A DNA stretch of 64,000 nucleotides. Source: Hydrogenovibrio sp965140365 (lineage in GTDB: Bacteria; Pseudomonadota; Gammaproteobacteria; Thiomicrospirales; Thiomicrospiraceae). The DNA lies in NCBI GenBank assembly GCA_965140365.1, contig OZ223196.1; one strand, given 5' to 3'. The notes under the pieces are model-generated. The model did no database searches, was not told where the DNA came from, and saw only the letters and a program-made list of their open reading frames with translations. Shown here one piece after another: positions 8,219-17,018 of the stretch; the stretch's first letter is position 1, and every line of letters starts with the position of its first letter. A program made the position numbers and the translations under genes.

Positions 8219-10714
8219 TCACACTTTTCCGGTCGCGGTTAGCCGCTTGCGCCTAGCGATGGCTTTCCGGCTGTAAAAACTGCGAATACGTGCCGCATTA
8301 CCAATCACAACCAAGCTGCTCAACGGCATGGTAATCGCGGCGATCAATGGCGTTAACAACGCCGCCATCGCCAGCGGCACCAACGTCACATTATAGAGAA
8401 TCGAACTGGCGATATTTTGCTTAATGGTTTTCAAGGTACGTTGCGATAAATCCACCGCTGTATCCACCGAAAGCAATTCATTATTCAACAATACAATATC
8501 CGCGCAATCCATCGACACATCGGTTCCAGAGCCCAAGGCGATACTGACATTGGCTCGCGCCATCGCCGGTGCGTCATTAATGCCGTCACCTACCATCGCC
8601 ACCAACTCACCCTCTTGTTGATAGGCTCGAATCATTTCATGCTTTTGCTCCGGCAAAACCTCGGCCTGCACAGCCATGCCGCCCAGTTTTTCCGCCACCG
8701 TTTCCGCCACGGCTTGTCGGTCCCCGCTCAACAAGGTCACGCGCTTACCACGTGCTTTCAAGCGAGCAATCATCTCAATGGCATCGTCTCTCAGTTCGTC
8801 ATCCAGGAACAAAATTGCCACAACTTGACCGTTCTGCGCCACCCATACGCTGGTCTGCCCCTGCTGCGCTCTTTGCGCTTCCAAAGCCATTAAATTTTCC
8901 GGCAAACGGGCCCCCATCGCTTCCAACCAAGGCCCCGTCCCAATGAGATAATGACGTCCTTGAACCGATGATTCCACCCCTTTCCCCGGATGCGCTTGGA
9001 AAAAGTCGACGGTCATATCCATATTCTTAAATTCCGGATGCGACTCCTGTAGCGTTTCAACGATGGCCCGTCCAAGAGAGTGTTCCGAATGGAACTCGAT
9101 GCGCACCACATCGCGCCAAAGACTTTCACCGTCCACAGACGCTTGTAACGTCGAATCCACTAAACGCATCTGACCTTTAGTCAAAGTGCCGGTTTTATCG
9201 AAAACGAAATGTTGGATATCGTTCAATATTTCCAAGACCGCGCCATTCTTAATAAGAATCCCGTTTTGCGCAGACACCCCGGAAGCGACGGCTGTGGCCA
9301 TCGGCGTCGCCAAGCCAAAGGCGCATGGACAGGTAATGATTAATACGGAAGTGGCCGCGATCATCGCCGTTTCAAAGTCGGCATTCACAATCCAATACAC
9401 AAAACTCAGCGTCGCCAACGCAATGACTACGGATACAAACCACGGCATAATCCGTTCGGCCGTACATTGAATGGGCGCTTTCGAACCTTGTGCATCTTCG
9501 ACCATATGCACGATTTTACCCAACATGGTATTTTGCAGAATCGACTCCACCCGAATCGACAAGGCACCGTCCAGATTTAAAGTGCCGGCCGAGACCGATG
9601 CGCCCTCTTGTTTCAAAACTTCTCGAGACTCACCACTCAACATCGATTCATTAATGTGACCGACACCTTCCACCACCGTGCCGTCAACTGGAACTTGATC
9701 ACCGGGCCTCACCAAGACCACATCCCCGGCCTTCAGTTTTCGAACCGGTACGACATCCACACCCGAGTCGGTTTTCATACGCGCCACTTTGGGTTGCAAA
9801 TCCATCAGGCGCCGTGTGGAATCAATGGCTTTATTTTTGGATATCGCTTCCAAGTAACGCCCAATCAACAATAAGAACATGAAATCAATCATGGTGTCGT
9901 AGTACACATTTCCGGAGTGCTGTGGGTCGATGGTGACCCAGAACGAATACAGATAGGTCGTTAGAATGCCCAACGAGATCGAGACATCCATTCCCACACT
10001 TCGTGACTTTAAGGACGTCCAGGCCCCAGATAAAAAAGGTTTACCGGAATAAGCCAGGGTGATCGTGGCAATGACAAACTCAACCCAGTGGAAATAATGA
10101 CGAAACTCGGAATCCTGGTCCGCCCCGGCGTACAAGGCGACCGAGAACCACATCACATTCATCATCGCAAAACCGGCAAAACCGAGACGATAAAGCAAAT
10201 CCCGATTGGCTTTTCGGAAAGCTTCTTCACTGTTGGAAGCATCGTAAGGCGATGCATCGTAACCGACGCGATTTAATTCCTGAATGATTTCGGACAACTT
10301 AATAACATCGTTGTCCCAACGCAGTTTAATCTGCTTATTGGTGAAATTCACCTTCGCCATCTGTACGCCGTCAAGCTTCGCTAAGGTATGTTCAATCAGC
10401 CAAATACAAGCCGCACAATGAATCGCTTCAGAAATCAGAGTGATTTCACGCTGTTGTGTCAGATCGGAAACAAATTGAGACTGAACTTCGTCGTAATCGA
10501 AAAATTCAGCGTCTTTATTCGGAGGTGGGGGTGGCGAGAGTAACTCCCCTTCCGGGGTACGTCGATAGAAACTATCCAAGCCGGCTTCATAAATGGCATC
10601 ACAGACGCCGGCACAGCCATGGCAACAAAATTCGCGCTCAACCCCTTTAATGGGCTTGAGCACTAAGGCACCCCGTTCAATCCCTTGACCGCAGTGATAG
10701 CACACTTGTGACAT
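8219..10714 (-). CDS. ccoI: Copper-translocating P-type ATPase CcoI/FixI
   Basis: 831 aa. It exports Cu(I) to the periplasm for cbb3 oxidase assembly. The N-terminus is the cysteine-rich ATPase-associated region (CYHCG, CCHGCAGVC), followed by a heavy-metal domain with CAAC at residues 100-103. The translocation motif CPC (TCPCAFGLATP) is near residue 460, the phosphorylation motif DKTGT near 507, and GDGINDAPA lies in the hinge. About eight membrane helices are visible. It sits between ccoH and ccoS with short gaps, with AGAGG upstream of the ATG. The linkage to ccoGHS separates it from general CopA detoxification pumps. Confidence 0.96.
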   Translation of the reverse strand: MSQVCYHCGQGIERGALVLKPIKGVEREFCCHGCAGVCDAIYEAGLDSFYRRTPEGELLSPPPPPNKDAEFFDYDEVQSQFVSDLTQQREITLISEAIHCAACIWLIEHTLAKLDGVQMAKVNFTNKQIKLRWDNDVIKLSEIIQELNRVGYDASPYDASNSEEAFRKANRDLLYRLGFAGFAMMNVMWFSVALYAGADQDSEFRHYFHWVEFVIATITLAYSGKPFLSGAWTSLKSRSVGMDVSISLGILTTYLYSFWVTIDPQHSGNVYYDTMIDFMFLLLIGRYLEAISKNKAIDSTRRLMDLQPKVARMKTDSGVDVVPVRKLKAGDVVLVRPGDQVPVDGTVVEGVGHINESMLSGESREVLKQEGASVSAGTLNLDGALSIRVESILQNTMLGKIVHMVEDAQGSKAPIQCTAERIMPWFVSVVIALATLSFVYWIVNADFETAMIAATSVLIITCPCAFGLATPMATAVASGVSAQNGILIKNGAVLEILNDIQHFVFDKTGTLTKGQMRLVDSTLQASVDGESLWRDVVRIEFHSEHSLGRAIVETLQESHPEFKNMDMTVDFFQAHPGKGVESSVQGRHYLIGTGPWLEAMGARLPENLMALEAQRAQQGQTSVWVAQNGQVVAILFLDDELRDDAIEMIARLKARGKRVTLLSGDRQAVAETVAEKLGGMAVQAEVLPEQKHEMIRAYQQEGELVAMVGDGINDAPAMARANVSIALGSGTDVSMDCADIVLLNNELLSVDTAVDLSQRTLKTIKQNIASSILYNVTLVPLAMAALLTPLIAAITMPLSSLVVIGNAARIRSFYSRKAIARRKRLTATGKV

Positions 10715-10726
10715 GAAAATACCTCT

Positions 10727-11266
10727 TTAGGGCGCGTCCTGAACCATAATGGAACGGCCAAGATTAAAGACTTCGTTCCCTTTGGTAATCTCCATCACCA
10801 AGTCGTATTTACCTTTTAAAGGCAGGTTAATCACACCTTTATACTCACCCGTTTGACCGGATGACTGCAATGCCAATTCACCATCGTATTTTTTATTGGA
10901 TGGGCGATAGTAATAAAGCACCGCTGTGTCCACATCAAATGCATTATTATCTTTATCCAGCACCGTCACCGTCACTTCTTGATCTTTCCCTTCTTTCAGG
11001 ATCGGTAAATCAATATCAAATTGCCAGCCAAGCTCTTCCATGTGCTTGCGGCGGGCAATGATTTGTGCCATGTTTTTACCTTTCTCGTAAAAATCGGGCA
11101 CCGTTAAACCGGGAGCCGTGACAATCGCCATACTGACCATAAAGAAATTCACGGACAGCACAATTATCAAAATCGCAAACCAACCGATTACGAATGGATT
11201 TTTCCAGGCGACACTCCAGTCCCGAGTATCTTTTTTAACATCTTTGTTGTCTTTGGCATCCGTCAA
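10727..11266 (-). CDS. ccoH: cbb3 oxidase assembly protein CcoH/FixH, TTG start
   Basis: 179 aa with the start taken as TTG at 11266-11264. GGAGGG lies 8 nt upstream of this TTG. The upstream in-frame ATG at 11329 would require reading through the terminator hairpin at 11282-11310 and is rejected. One membrane helix follows the N-terminal ~25 residues (NPFVIGWFAILIIVLSVNFF), and the rest is a periplasmic FixH domain. FixH/CcoH is an assembly and stability partner of the cbb3 complex. ccoI follows after 12 bp. Confidence 0.85.
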   Translation of the reverse strand: MTDAKDNKDVKKDTRDWSVAWKNPFVIGWFAILIIVLSVNFFMVSMAIVTAPGLTVPDFYEKGKNMAQIIARRKHMEELGWQFDIDLPILKEGKDQEVTVTVLDKDNNAFDVDTAVLYYYRPSNKKYDGELALQSSGQTGEYKGVINLPLKGKYDLVMEITKGNEVFNLGRSIMVQDAP

Positions 11267-11281
11267 GGCTTTTTCCCTCCA

Positions 11282-11310
11282 TAAAAAAAGGCCCTTAAAA
11301 CAAGGGCCTT
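11282..11310 (-). terminator. Hairpin with T-tract between ccoG and ccoH
   Basis: On the minus strand the stem AAGGCCCTT/AAGGGCCTT with a 5-nt loop is followed by seven Ts. It lies within the ccoGHIS set, just before the ccoH ribosome site. It could partly uncouple ccoHIS from ccoG. Confidence 0.8.
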
Positions 11311-11361
11311 CATTATACCTAAATTTCACTCAACGCAGTATGCGTGTTTATGAAGACATCC

Positions 11362-12831
11362 TTAACGGATTTTCGGTCCAATAAACATACTGTCGTAGAT
11401 GGCTTTAATGTCTGGATTGTTCTGATCCGCCACATGAATTTCAATTGGCGTATTCGCTTCCTTCAAATCCTTTTTCGGCACCCGGACCAATAGCGTTGCC
11501 GTGCCGACATTCCCAGGTTCCACCTGAATGCTCTTTGGACCAATATAGAACAAACTTTCCGGCCCCGTCACATCAATACTGGCATCCAGGCGGGCATTGC
11601 CTTTATTCACCACTTTAACGTAATACTTGTTCTGAATGGAGCGGTCACTCATTTGGACAAACAGCGGCGCTCTTTCATGCAAGACTTTTACATCCAGCGG
11701 TGACATCGTTGCTAAGCCCCAAATCATCGCCGCCGCCGCAAAGACCATAATGCTGGAGTAAACAATCACGCGCGGACGCTTATATAGCGGCACAAAGGGC
11801 TTACCAGCAAACTCGGCTAGGGAAGCATAGCGAATCAACCCCTTCGGCTTTTTAATTTTTTCCATTACAGAGTCACAAGCATCGATACACAGCCCACAAG
11901 TAATGCAACCAAACTGTTGGCCCTTACGAATATCGACGCCAGTTGGACAAACGGCCACACACAGGTTGCAATCAATACAATCCCCCAGGTCTGGCTGTTC
12001 TTCGCCCGGCTTGGCGCGTTTCATGCGCCCGCGTGGTTCGCCGCGATCCACGTCATACGTAGGCACCACGGTTTCGGTATCAATCATCGCACCTTGGATA
12101 CGAGCGTAAGGGCAAAAACCAATACAAACCTGCTCTCTCAGAAAGCCTGCGAAAAACACCGTTGCCGCGCCCAATGCCAAGATAATAGTGGCTTCGGTGC
12201 CTGTCCATTCAAGCGTGAACAGGCGCGCCCATAAATTCAGTGCCGGGTCAAAATACGCCACAAAACTGAAGCCCGTCATAAACCCGATAAAGGCCCAAAT
12301 AATCCATTTAGGCACTTTTTTTCTTAATTTTGAAAAACTAACCGGCTCTTGATCCAGCTTCATGCGCTTGTTAGGCAAGCCTTCGAACTTCTCTTCTACC
12401 CAAGTAAAAATATCCGTCCATACTGTATGAAAACAGGCGTAACCACACCATAAACGCCCTGCCACTGCGGTTGTTGCGGCCAGCAATAGCGCAAAAAACA
12501 GCAAAATCATCGCCAGCACCCAGATATCCTGAGGCAGTACGGTGATACCAAAGAAGTGGAATTGACGATCGGCCAGATTAAAAAGAATGGCTTGGCGGCC
12601 GTCCCATTGCAGGTAAGGCCCGATAAAGAACGACATCCACATCGCCGCTACGAGCCATTTGATCGTACGAAACTTACCAGGCATTCGCTTGGCGTGCACC
12701 GTTCCTTCTGTGTGAACGGTGAGCAATTCAACACCGATGTTCTGGAGATTTTTATTGGATGTATCCATATCATCCAACAGTGATTTAGCTTGGTTGTTGC
12801 TATCGTAAGAGACTTTGCGTTCTTCGGACAT
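11362..12831 (-). CDS. ccoG: Cytochrome oxidase accessory protein CcoG/FixG (RdxA)
   Basis: 489 aa from the ATG at 12831, chosen because AAGGA lies 7 nt upstream; an in-frame TTG at 12837 is too close to that site. It is an integral membrane polyferredoxin, implicated in copper reduction for cbb3 assembly. Several membrane helices in the first half carry CGYACF and CIGFCPYARIQG. Two classical 4Fe-4S motifs follow: CIDCNLCVAVCP and CITCGLCIDAC. The C-terminal ~150 residues after the last helix form a periplasmic immunoglobulin-like domain. It is flanked by terminator hairpins on both sides, so it is probably expressed from its own promoter. Confidence 0.96.
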   Translation of the reverse strand: MSEERKVSYDSNNQAKSLLDDMDTSNKNLQNIGVELLTVHTEGTVHAKRMPGKFRTIKWLVAAMWMSFFIGPYLQWDGRQAILFNLADRQFHFFGITVLPQDIWVLAMILLFFALLLAATTAVAGRLWCGYACFHTVWTDIFTWVEEKFEGLPNKRMKLDQEPVSFSKLRKKVPKWIIWAFIGFMTGFSFVAYFDPALNLWARLFTLEWTGTEATIILALGAATVFFAGFLREQVCIGFCPYARIQGAMIDTETVVPTYDVDRGEPRGRMKRAKPGEEQPDLGDCIDCNLCVAVCPTGVDIRKGQQFGCITCGLCIDACDSVMEKIKKPKGLIRYASLAEFAGKPFVPLYKRPRVIVYSSIMVFAAAAMIWGLATMSPLDVKVLHERAPLFVQMSDRSIQNKYYVKVVNKGNARLDASIDVTGPESLFYIGPKSIQVEPGNVGTATLLVRVPKKDLKEANTPIEIHVADQNNPDIKAIYDSMFIGPKIR

Positions 12832-12861
12832 AATCAATTCCTTCTGAATTTAACGCGACGA

Positions 12862-12907
12862 TTGTATAAAAAAACCACCCTGCAAATGAGTAATCTTTTT
12901 TATACAA
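12862..12907. repeat. 12-bp inverted repeat upstream of ccoG
   Basis: TTGTATAAAAAA (12862-12873) and TTTTTTATACAA (12896-12907) are exact inverted copies separated by 22 bp. They lie in the 150-bp gap that must contain the ccoG promoter. Possible roles are a dimeric regulator site or a weak AT-rich hairpin. Confidence 0.6.
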
Positions 12908-12919
12908 CCGCATAAATGA

Positions 12920-12948
12920 AAAAGGCCTAATATAAAATTAGGCCTTTT
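12920..12948. terminator. Bidirectional hairpin terminator after the ccoP operon
   Basis: The arms AAAAGGCCTAAT (12920-12931) and ATTAGGCCTTTT (12937-12948) are exactly complementary with a 5-nt loop. On the minus strand the stem ends in a T-run. It ends ccoNOQP plus the small downstream gene. Confidence 0.8.
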
Positions 12949-12983
12949 CTCATTAGGTGTCCAGTGTAAAGTGAACGAATTCT

Positions 12984-13121
12984 TTAGGAATCCTCTTCAT
13001 CTTTCTCCAGACCTTCAATACCACGTGTGGCTTTCCAAGCGAAACCAACCAAGGCAACAACAGTTAAAACCACCGCTGCAATGGAGCCCCACAAAACCCA
13101 GTCATTATTTAACTCATTCAT
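12984..13121 (-). CDS. 45-aa single-helix membrane protein downstream of ccoP
   Basis: The protein begins MNELNNDWVLWGS and ends GLEKDEEDS. AAGGAG lies about 7 nt before the ATG. A single hydrophobic helix (about residues 9-28) is followed by a short charged cytoplasmic tail. It sits 59 bp after ccoP and 36 bp before the operon terminator, so it is co-transcribed with the oxidase subunits. By topology and position it could be an extra small cbb3 subunit, comparable to the single-helix CcoM of Pseudomonas stutzeri, or a second CcoQ-like protein. This is inference from size, topology and context; no homology is claimed. Confidence 0.7.
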   Translation of the reverse strand: MNELNNDWVLWGSIAAVVLTVVALVGFAWKATRGIEGLEKDEEDS

Positions 13122-13180
13122 TTTCTGCTCCTTAATTGATACAGAATCAATTCATTCAATGAATAAAAAGGGACGATCAA

Positions 13181-14080
13181 TTATTGACCACCGCCCAGTG
13201 AATAGACATAGACAGTTAAACGTTTAATATTAACTTCTGGGTCAGGCAAACGATTTTTAAACGCTGGCATAACGGCCAAACGCGTGCCTTTAATCGGCTC
13301 ACCGTTTTTCTTAACGTTCACACCGTATGTAATGGTTCTGACAACGTCAGCTTTATCGCCACCGAAACGCCATACACCATCAGTGAAGTTTGTCGCACCC
13401 GTTGGTGCCAGAGGCTTACCGGCCGGACCGTGACAGGCCAAACACATACCTTTGGCATAAACCGCTTTACCGGCCGCATAGGCTGGCTCATTCCCTTTGC
13501 CTTCGCTTAAGGCAATGACATAGTCGGCCACCTGATCGATTTCCTTATCCGTCAGGTTCCCCATCATTCCTTTAGCCGGCATATTACCGATACGGCCATT
13601 GGTAATGGACGCTTCGATTTGGGCCGGTTTACCACCCCATAGCCAATCATCATCGGCCAGCACAGGGAAATCCGGGTTACCTTGACCACCCGCACCGTGA
13701 CAAGCGGCACAGTAATCACCGAACAGAACCTTAGAGGTTTTGACGGCATAAGTTTTCAACTCTTCGTTTTTCAGAATTTCACTGACTGGCAGCGCAGCCA
13801 ATTGCTCTTCCTGCTCTGCAAAACGTTTTTTACGCCAATTCTGAAGAACCTCAACCTCTTCATCGTACTCTTCTATTTGCGTCCATCCGGCATAACCTTT
13901 AAACCAAGAGTTTTCCCATGGAATGGTTGGGTAATACAAGGCGTAAAACACCATCATGACGAAACCGGCATAGAAAGACAGCATCCACCAAAGCGGTGGC
14001 GGGTTGTCCAACTCGCGAATATCCTCATCCCAAATGTGACCAGTATTTCCTTCATCTGGCCAAGGGTTGTTATGTGCCAT
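13181..14080 (-). CDS. ccoP: cbb3 cytochrome c oxidase subunit III (diheme), CcoP
   Basis: 299 aa. It receives electrons from periplasmic cytochromes and passes them to CcoO/CcoN. An N-terminal tail (MAHNNPWPDEGNTGHIWDEDI-type) and one membrane helix (about 31-50) precede two cytochrome c domains with CAACH (124-128) and CLACH (213-217). Methionines in the conserved MPA-type positions serve as distal ligands. It lies 14 bp downstream of ccoQ in the ccoNOQP order. Length and domain order are normal. Confidence 0.97.
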   Translation of the reverse strand: MAHNNPWPDEGNTGHIWDEDIRELDNPPPLWWMLSFYAGFVMMVFYALYYPTIPWENSWFKGYAGWTQIEEYDEEVEVLQNWRKKRFAEQEEQLAALPVSEILKNEELKTYAVKTSKVLFGDYCAACHGAGGQGNPDFPVLADDDWLWGGKPAQIEASITNGRIGNMPAKGMMGNLTDKEIDQVADYVIALSEGKGNEPAYAAGKAVYAKGMCLACHGPAGKPLAPTGATNFTDGVWRFGGDKADVVRTITYGVNVKKNGEPIKGTRLAVMPAFKNRLPDPEVNIKRLTVYVYSLGGGQ

Positions 14081-14101
14081 ATTTATTCTCCTCAGAATAA
14101 C

Positions 14102-14287
14102 TTAATCATCTTCATCTAAAATCTTGAATTTTTCTTTTTCCAGCTCTTCACGCTTGCTCGGACGCAATGTTCGAGCAAAGGTGATGAGCATTCCGAAAAA
14201 GACAACCACCGTAATGATGAGACCGGCCCAGTCCGACGTTGTCATCGCGGACCAATCTGTGTTCATGTAGGCTTCAAGATTACTCAC
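14102..14287 (-). CDS. ccoQ: cbb3 oxidase subunit CcoQ/FixQ
   Basis: 61 aa. A single membrane helix (LIITVVVFFGMLITFARTL) is followed by a highly charged cytoplasmic tail ending LDEDD, typical of CcoQ, which stabilises the oxidase complex. The start overlaps the end of ccoO by 8 bp, indicating translational coupling. Confidence 0.92.
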   Translation of the reverse strand: MSNLEAYMNTDWSAMTTSDWAGLIITVVVFFGMLITFARTLRPSKREELEKEKFKILDEDD

Positions 14288-15110
14288 GATACGCCTTGCT
14301 ATCGTCTAATTTAACCATTGTGCCCAACACTTGAAGGTACGCTACCATTGCATCCATTTCGGTATAACCCTCAATGGCGGCGTTGGCGTTTTCAATTTCT
14401 TCGTCGGTATAAGGCACACCCAAAGTACGCATGACGGCTAGACGCTTCGACATATCACGTTTCGTGCCGAAGAAGTCTTCGCTGATCGGATTTTCAGCCA
14501 ACCAAGGATAGGCCGGCATAACCGACTCTGGCACCAAATCCTGAGGACGTAATAAGTGCATCACATGCCATTCATCCGAATATTTACCACCCAAACGCGC
14601 TAGGTCAGGCCCAGTACGTTTTGACCCCCACTGCATTGGGTGATCGTACATGGATTCGGTTGCAAGCGAATAATGACCATAACGTTCACGTTCGTCACGG
14701 AATGGACGAATCATTTGCGAATGGCAAATATAACAACCTTCACGTAGGTAGATATCACGACCCGCTAATTCTAACGGAGTATATGGACGAACACCGTCAC
14801 CGGCTTTCCAATCGGCAAGAACCCATTGACCATTGCGATCTTGCTTATACAAAGCCTTGTCGGAAACAAGCTTGCCGTTCTCATCCTGAGTAAACGTTCT
14901 TTCCCAAACCAGTTCCGGGAACTTTTCGTTTTTAACATTACCGTATTTATCGGTTTGTTCTGTGTAATCAACCGTTTGTTTTAGATAAAACAACGGTACG
15001 ATCTCAACGATACCCGCAATCGAAACGGCTAACGCTGTGGCGACGAACATCCCAAAGATGTTTCTCTCTAGGCGATCTTGAAAATTTTTAGGTTTTTGAT
15101 TATCTGACAT
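14280..15110 (-). CDS. ccoO: cbb3 cytochrome c oxidase subunit II (monoheme), CcoO
   Basis: 276 aa from the ATG at 15110 (MSDNQK), which has AGGAG about 10 nt upstream. An in-frame ATG at 15164 lacks a ribosome site and adds a non-conserved extension. An N-terminal membrane anchor (about 18-43) precedes a periplasmic cytochrome c domain with CYICH at 126-130. The following sequence (SQMIRPFRDERERYGHYS) is highly characteristic of CcoO. It accepts electrons from CcoP and delivers them to CcoN. A larger insert before the heme site (about 45-115) is usual for the family. Confidence 0.97.
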   Translation of the reverse strand: MSDNQKPKNFQDRLERNIFGMFVATALAVSIAGIVEIVPLFYLKQTVDYTEQTDKYGNVKNEKFPELVWERTFTQDENGKLVSDKALYKQDRNGQWVLADWKAGDGVRPYTPLELAGRDIYLREGCYICHSQMIRPFRDERERYGHYSLATESMYDHPMQWGSKRTGPDLARLGGKYSDEWHVMHLLRPQDLVPESVMPAYPWLAENPISEDFFGTKRDMSKRLAVMRTLGVPYTDEEIENANAAIEGYTEMDAMVAYLQVLGTMVKLDDSKAYRE

Positions 15111-15184
15111 GAGTCTATTGCTCCTCAACTCATCATTCTTAAGCTTGCGACGGGCTCCGCCCATCGCAACTGATTTAGTACGTT

Positions 15185-16615
15185 TTAGGCGTTGGCTGTT
15201 GCTGTCGCTGTTTGCTTAGCATTTGCCATACGAATTGTCATCACAACGTTATAAAGCATGACAACCGCACCAGAGAAGAACAGCAGCCCACCGACCGCAC
15301 GCATTACATAGTAAGGGTGCATCGCAGCAACGGATTCCGCAAAGGTATATGCCAAGGTACCGTACTCATCATAGGCGCGCCACATAAGACCCTGCATGAT
15401 ACCGGATACCCACATCGCAACGATGTAGAACACAGTACCGATTGTGGCAAGCCAGAAGTGGAAGTTAATCAACTTCATGGAATACATTTCCGTATTCCAA
15501 AGCTTCATCACCATGTGGTACAAGGCACCGATGGAAACCATCGCAACCCAACCCAGCGCCCCAGAGTGAACGTGACCCACAGTCCAATCCGTGTAGTGAG
15601 AAAGCGCGTTTACGGTTTTCGCGGCCATAACAGGCCCTTCGAAGGTGGACATGGCGTAGAAAGCCAAGGCAATAATCAAGAAACGCAAGATGTAATCTGT
15701 ACGCAGTCTATCCCAAGCACCGGAAAGCGTTAACATCCCGTTAAGCGCCCCACCCCATGATGGAATGATCATCGCCAAAGAGATAACCGCGCCCAGGGAA
15801 CCCGTCCAATCAGGCAACGCCGTATATTGAAGGTGGTGCGCTCCCAACCAAACATAACCGAACATCAACGCCCAGAAGTGGATAACGGACAAACGGTAAG
15901 AGTAAATCGGACGCTGCGCTTGCTTCGGAACGAAGTAGTACATGATTGCCAAGAAACCGGCTGTCAGGAAGAAACCAACCGCGTTGTGACCCCACCACCA
16001 TTGAATCATGGCATCTTGAACGCCTGCAAACATGGAGTAAGAGCGGAACATTGAAACCGGAATCGCCAAACCATTAACAACATAAAGGTAAGTGATGGCA
16101 ATCATCATCCCCAAGAAGAACCAGTTGGAAACGTAAACGTTTGGATGGGTTTCTTTGTTACGTGACGCGATGGTCATGACAAAGTTCAACGTATAAAGCG
16201 TCCAGACTAATGCAATCGCAATCGCCAGAGGCCATTCTTGTTCATGGTATTCTTTACCGGTTGTCATCCCCAAAGAGATGGTCACAACAACGGCAAGCAA
16301 GCCAATCGTAAACAGAATTGCCGTTAACCAGGCCATTCCATTGCTCCATAAACGGACTCCATTCGTTCTTTGAACGGTATAGAAAGCCGTCGCCATCAAT
16401 GTCATACCACCGAAGGCAAAGATAACAGTATTCGTGTGCATCACACGCAAACGCGCAAATGTAATTTCCGCGATATCAAAGTTTAAAGCTGGCCAAGCCA
16501 ATTGCGCCGCGGCAAAAGTCCCCATCAAGGTTCCTAATACCAAGAACGTAATCGCACCAACCGCTAAGTACTTCACAACACCATTATCATATTGTGGTTT
16601 TGCTGTAGTATCCAT
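15185..16615 (-). CDS. ccoN: cbb3 cytochrome c oxidase catalytic subunit I, CcoN
   Basis: 476 aa with about twelve membrane helices. It reduces O2 at the heme b3-CuB site, with high oxygen affinity. Conserved histidines of heme-copper oxidases are visible, for example WWWGHNAVGF and VGHVHSGALGW. AGGGGG lies 10 nt upstream of the ATG. It is the first gene of ccoNOQP; the upstream 400-bp gap holds an FNR-type site and a TATAAT box (see 16711-16770). Confidence 0.98.
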   Translation of the reverse strand: MDTTAKPQYDNGVVKYLAVGAITFLVLGTLMGTFAAAQLAWPALNFDIAEITFARLRVMHTNTVIFAFGGMTLMATAFYTVQRTNGVRLWSNGMAWLTAILFTIGLLAVVVTISLGMTTGKEYHEQEWPLAIAIALVWTLYTLNFVMTIASRNKETHPNVYVSNWFFLGMMIAITYLYVVNGLAIPVSMFRSYSMFAGVQDAMIQWWWGHNAVGFFLTAGFLAIMYYFVPKQAQRPIYSYRLSVIHFWALMFGYVWLGAHHLQYTALPDWTGSLGAVISLAMIIPSWGGALNGMLTLSGAWDRLRTDYILRFLIIALAFYAMSTFEGPVMAAKTVNALSHYTDWTVGHVHSGALGWVAMVSIGALYHMVMKLWNTEMYSMKLINFHFWLATIGTVFYIVAMWVSGIMQGLMWRAYDEYGTLAYTFAESVAAMHPYYVMRAVGGLLFFSGAVVMLYNVVMTIRMANAKQTATATANA

Positions 16616-16710
16616 TAGTCGGATTCCCCCTTATAGTCAAAATTAATCAAGCCCGCATAACTTTTAGAGTGACCAATTCCAAAACGTAGAGCTTACTTCC
16701 TCAATGACGG

Positions 16711-16770
16711 ATTATAAGAAACTCCTACAACCGCACCAGCCCCGACATTCAAAAACTTAATCTAAATCAA
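16711..16770 (-). promoter_or_regulatory. ccoN promoter with FNR/ANR-type box
   Basis: TTAATCTAAATCAA at 16757-16770 matches TTGAT-N4-ATCAA at 9 of 10 positions (minus strand: TTGAT-TTAG-ATTAA). A TATAAT -10 reads on the minus strand at 16711-16716, without a good -35 in front of it. The box centre is about 60 bp upstream of the predicted start, which is near the class I activator position of -61.5. A second half-site TTGAT begins near 16775. The role is inferred from position; oxygen-responsive control of ccoNOQP is well established in other bacteria. Confidence 0.6.
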
Positions 16771-16918
16771 CAAATTGATTCAAATAATGCCTGGAAAGTC
16801 TTTTCCTATGCAGAATTGACCTAAAAAATAACAGGCAAATTATCGCAAAATTCAGATAAATTTTTGGACTTCTATGACAAATTTTTTTTATAACCCATAT
16901 TAATTTTTCCTAACTTAC

Positions 16919-16928
16919 CCAGGCCTGG
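16919..16928. repeat. Intergenic CCAGGCCTGG copy between divergent ccoN and hisB
   Basis: This exact copy of the iterated palindrome has unpaired flanks, so unlike the terminator copies it does not form a long stem. It sits between two divergent promoters. Apart from this and the promoter elements, 16616-17018 is AT-rich and shows no gene. Confidence 0.85.
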
Positions 16929-16964
16929 CCAAAATTTAAACATCGAACTTCGTCAGAAAATCGC

Positions 16965-16970
16965 TATAAT
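16965..16970 (+). promoter_or_regulatory. -10 box upstream of the his operon
   Basis: TATAAT lies 48 bp before the hisB ATG. No convincing -35 is found at 16-18 bp upstream. A GGGAG ribosome site lies before the ATG. Confidence 0.45.
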
Positions 16971-17018
16971 ATCCGCTTTCAAAACACCCTATTTTCTTTA
17001 CCTAACGGGAGCATTCTC

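Noticed and set aside
11267..11329. N-terminal extension of CcoH from the ATG at 11329
   Set aside because: It would translate the terminator hairpin and lacks a ribosome site; GGAGGG serves the TTG at 11266.
15111..15164. Start of ccoO at 15164
   Set aside because: No ribosome site and a non-conserved extension; MSDNQK at 15110 has AGGAG.
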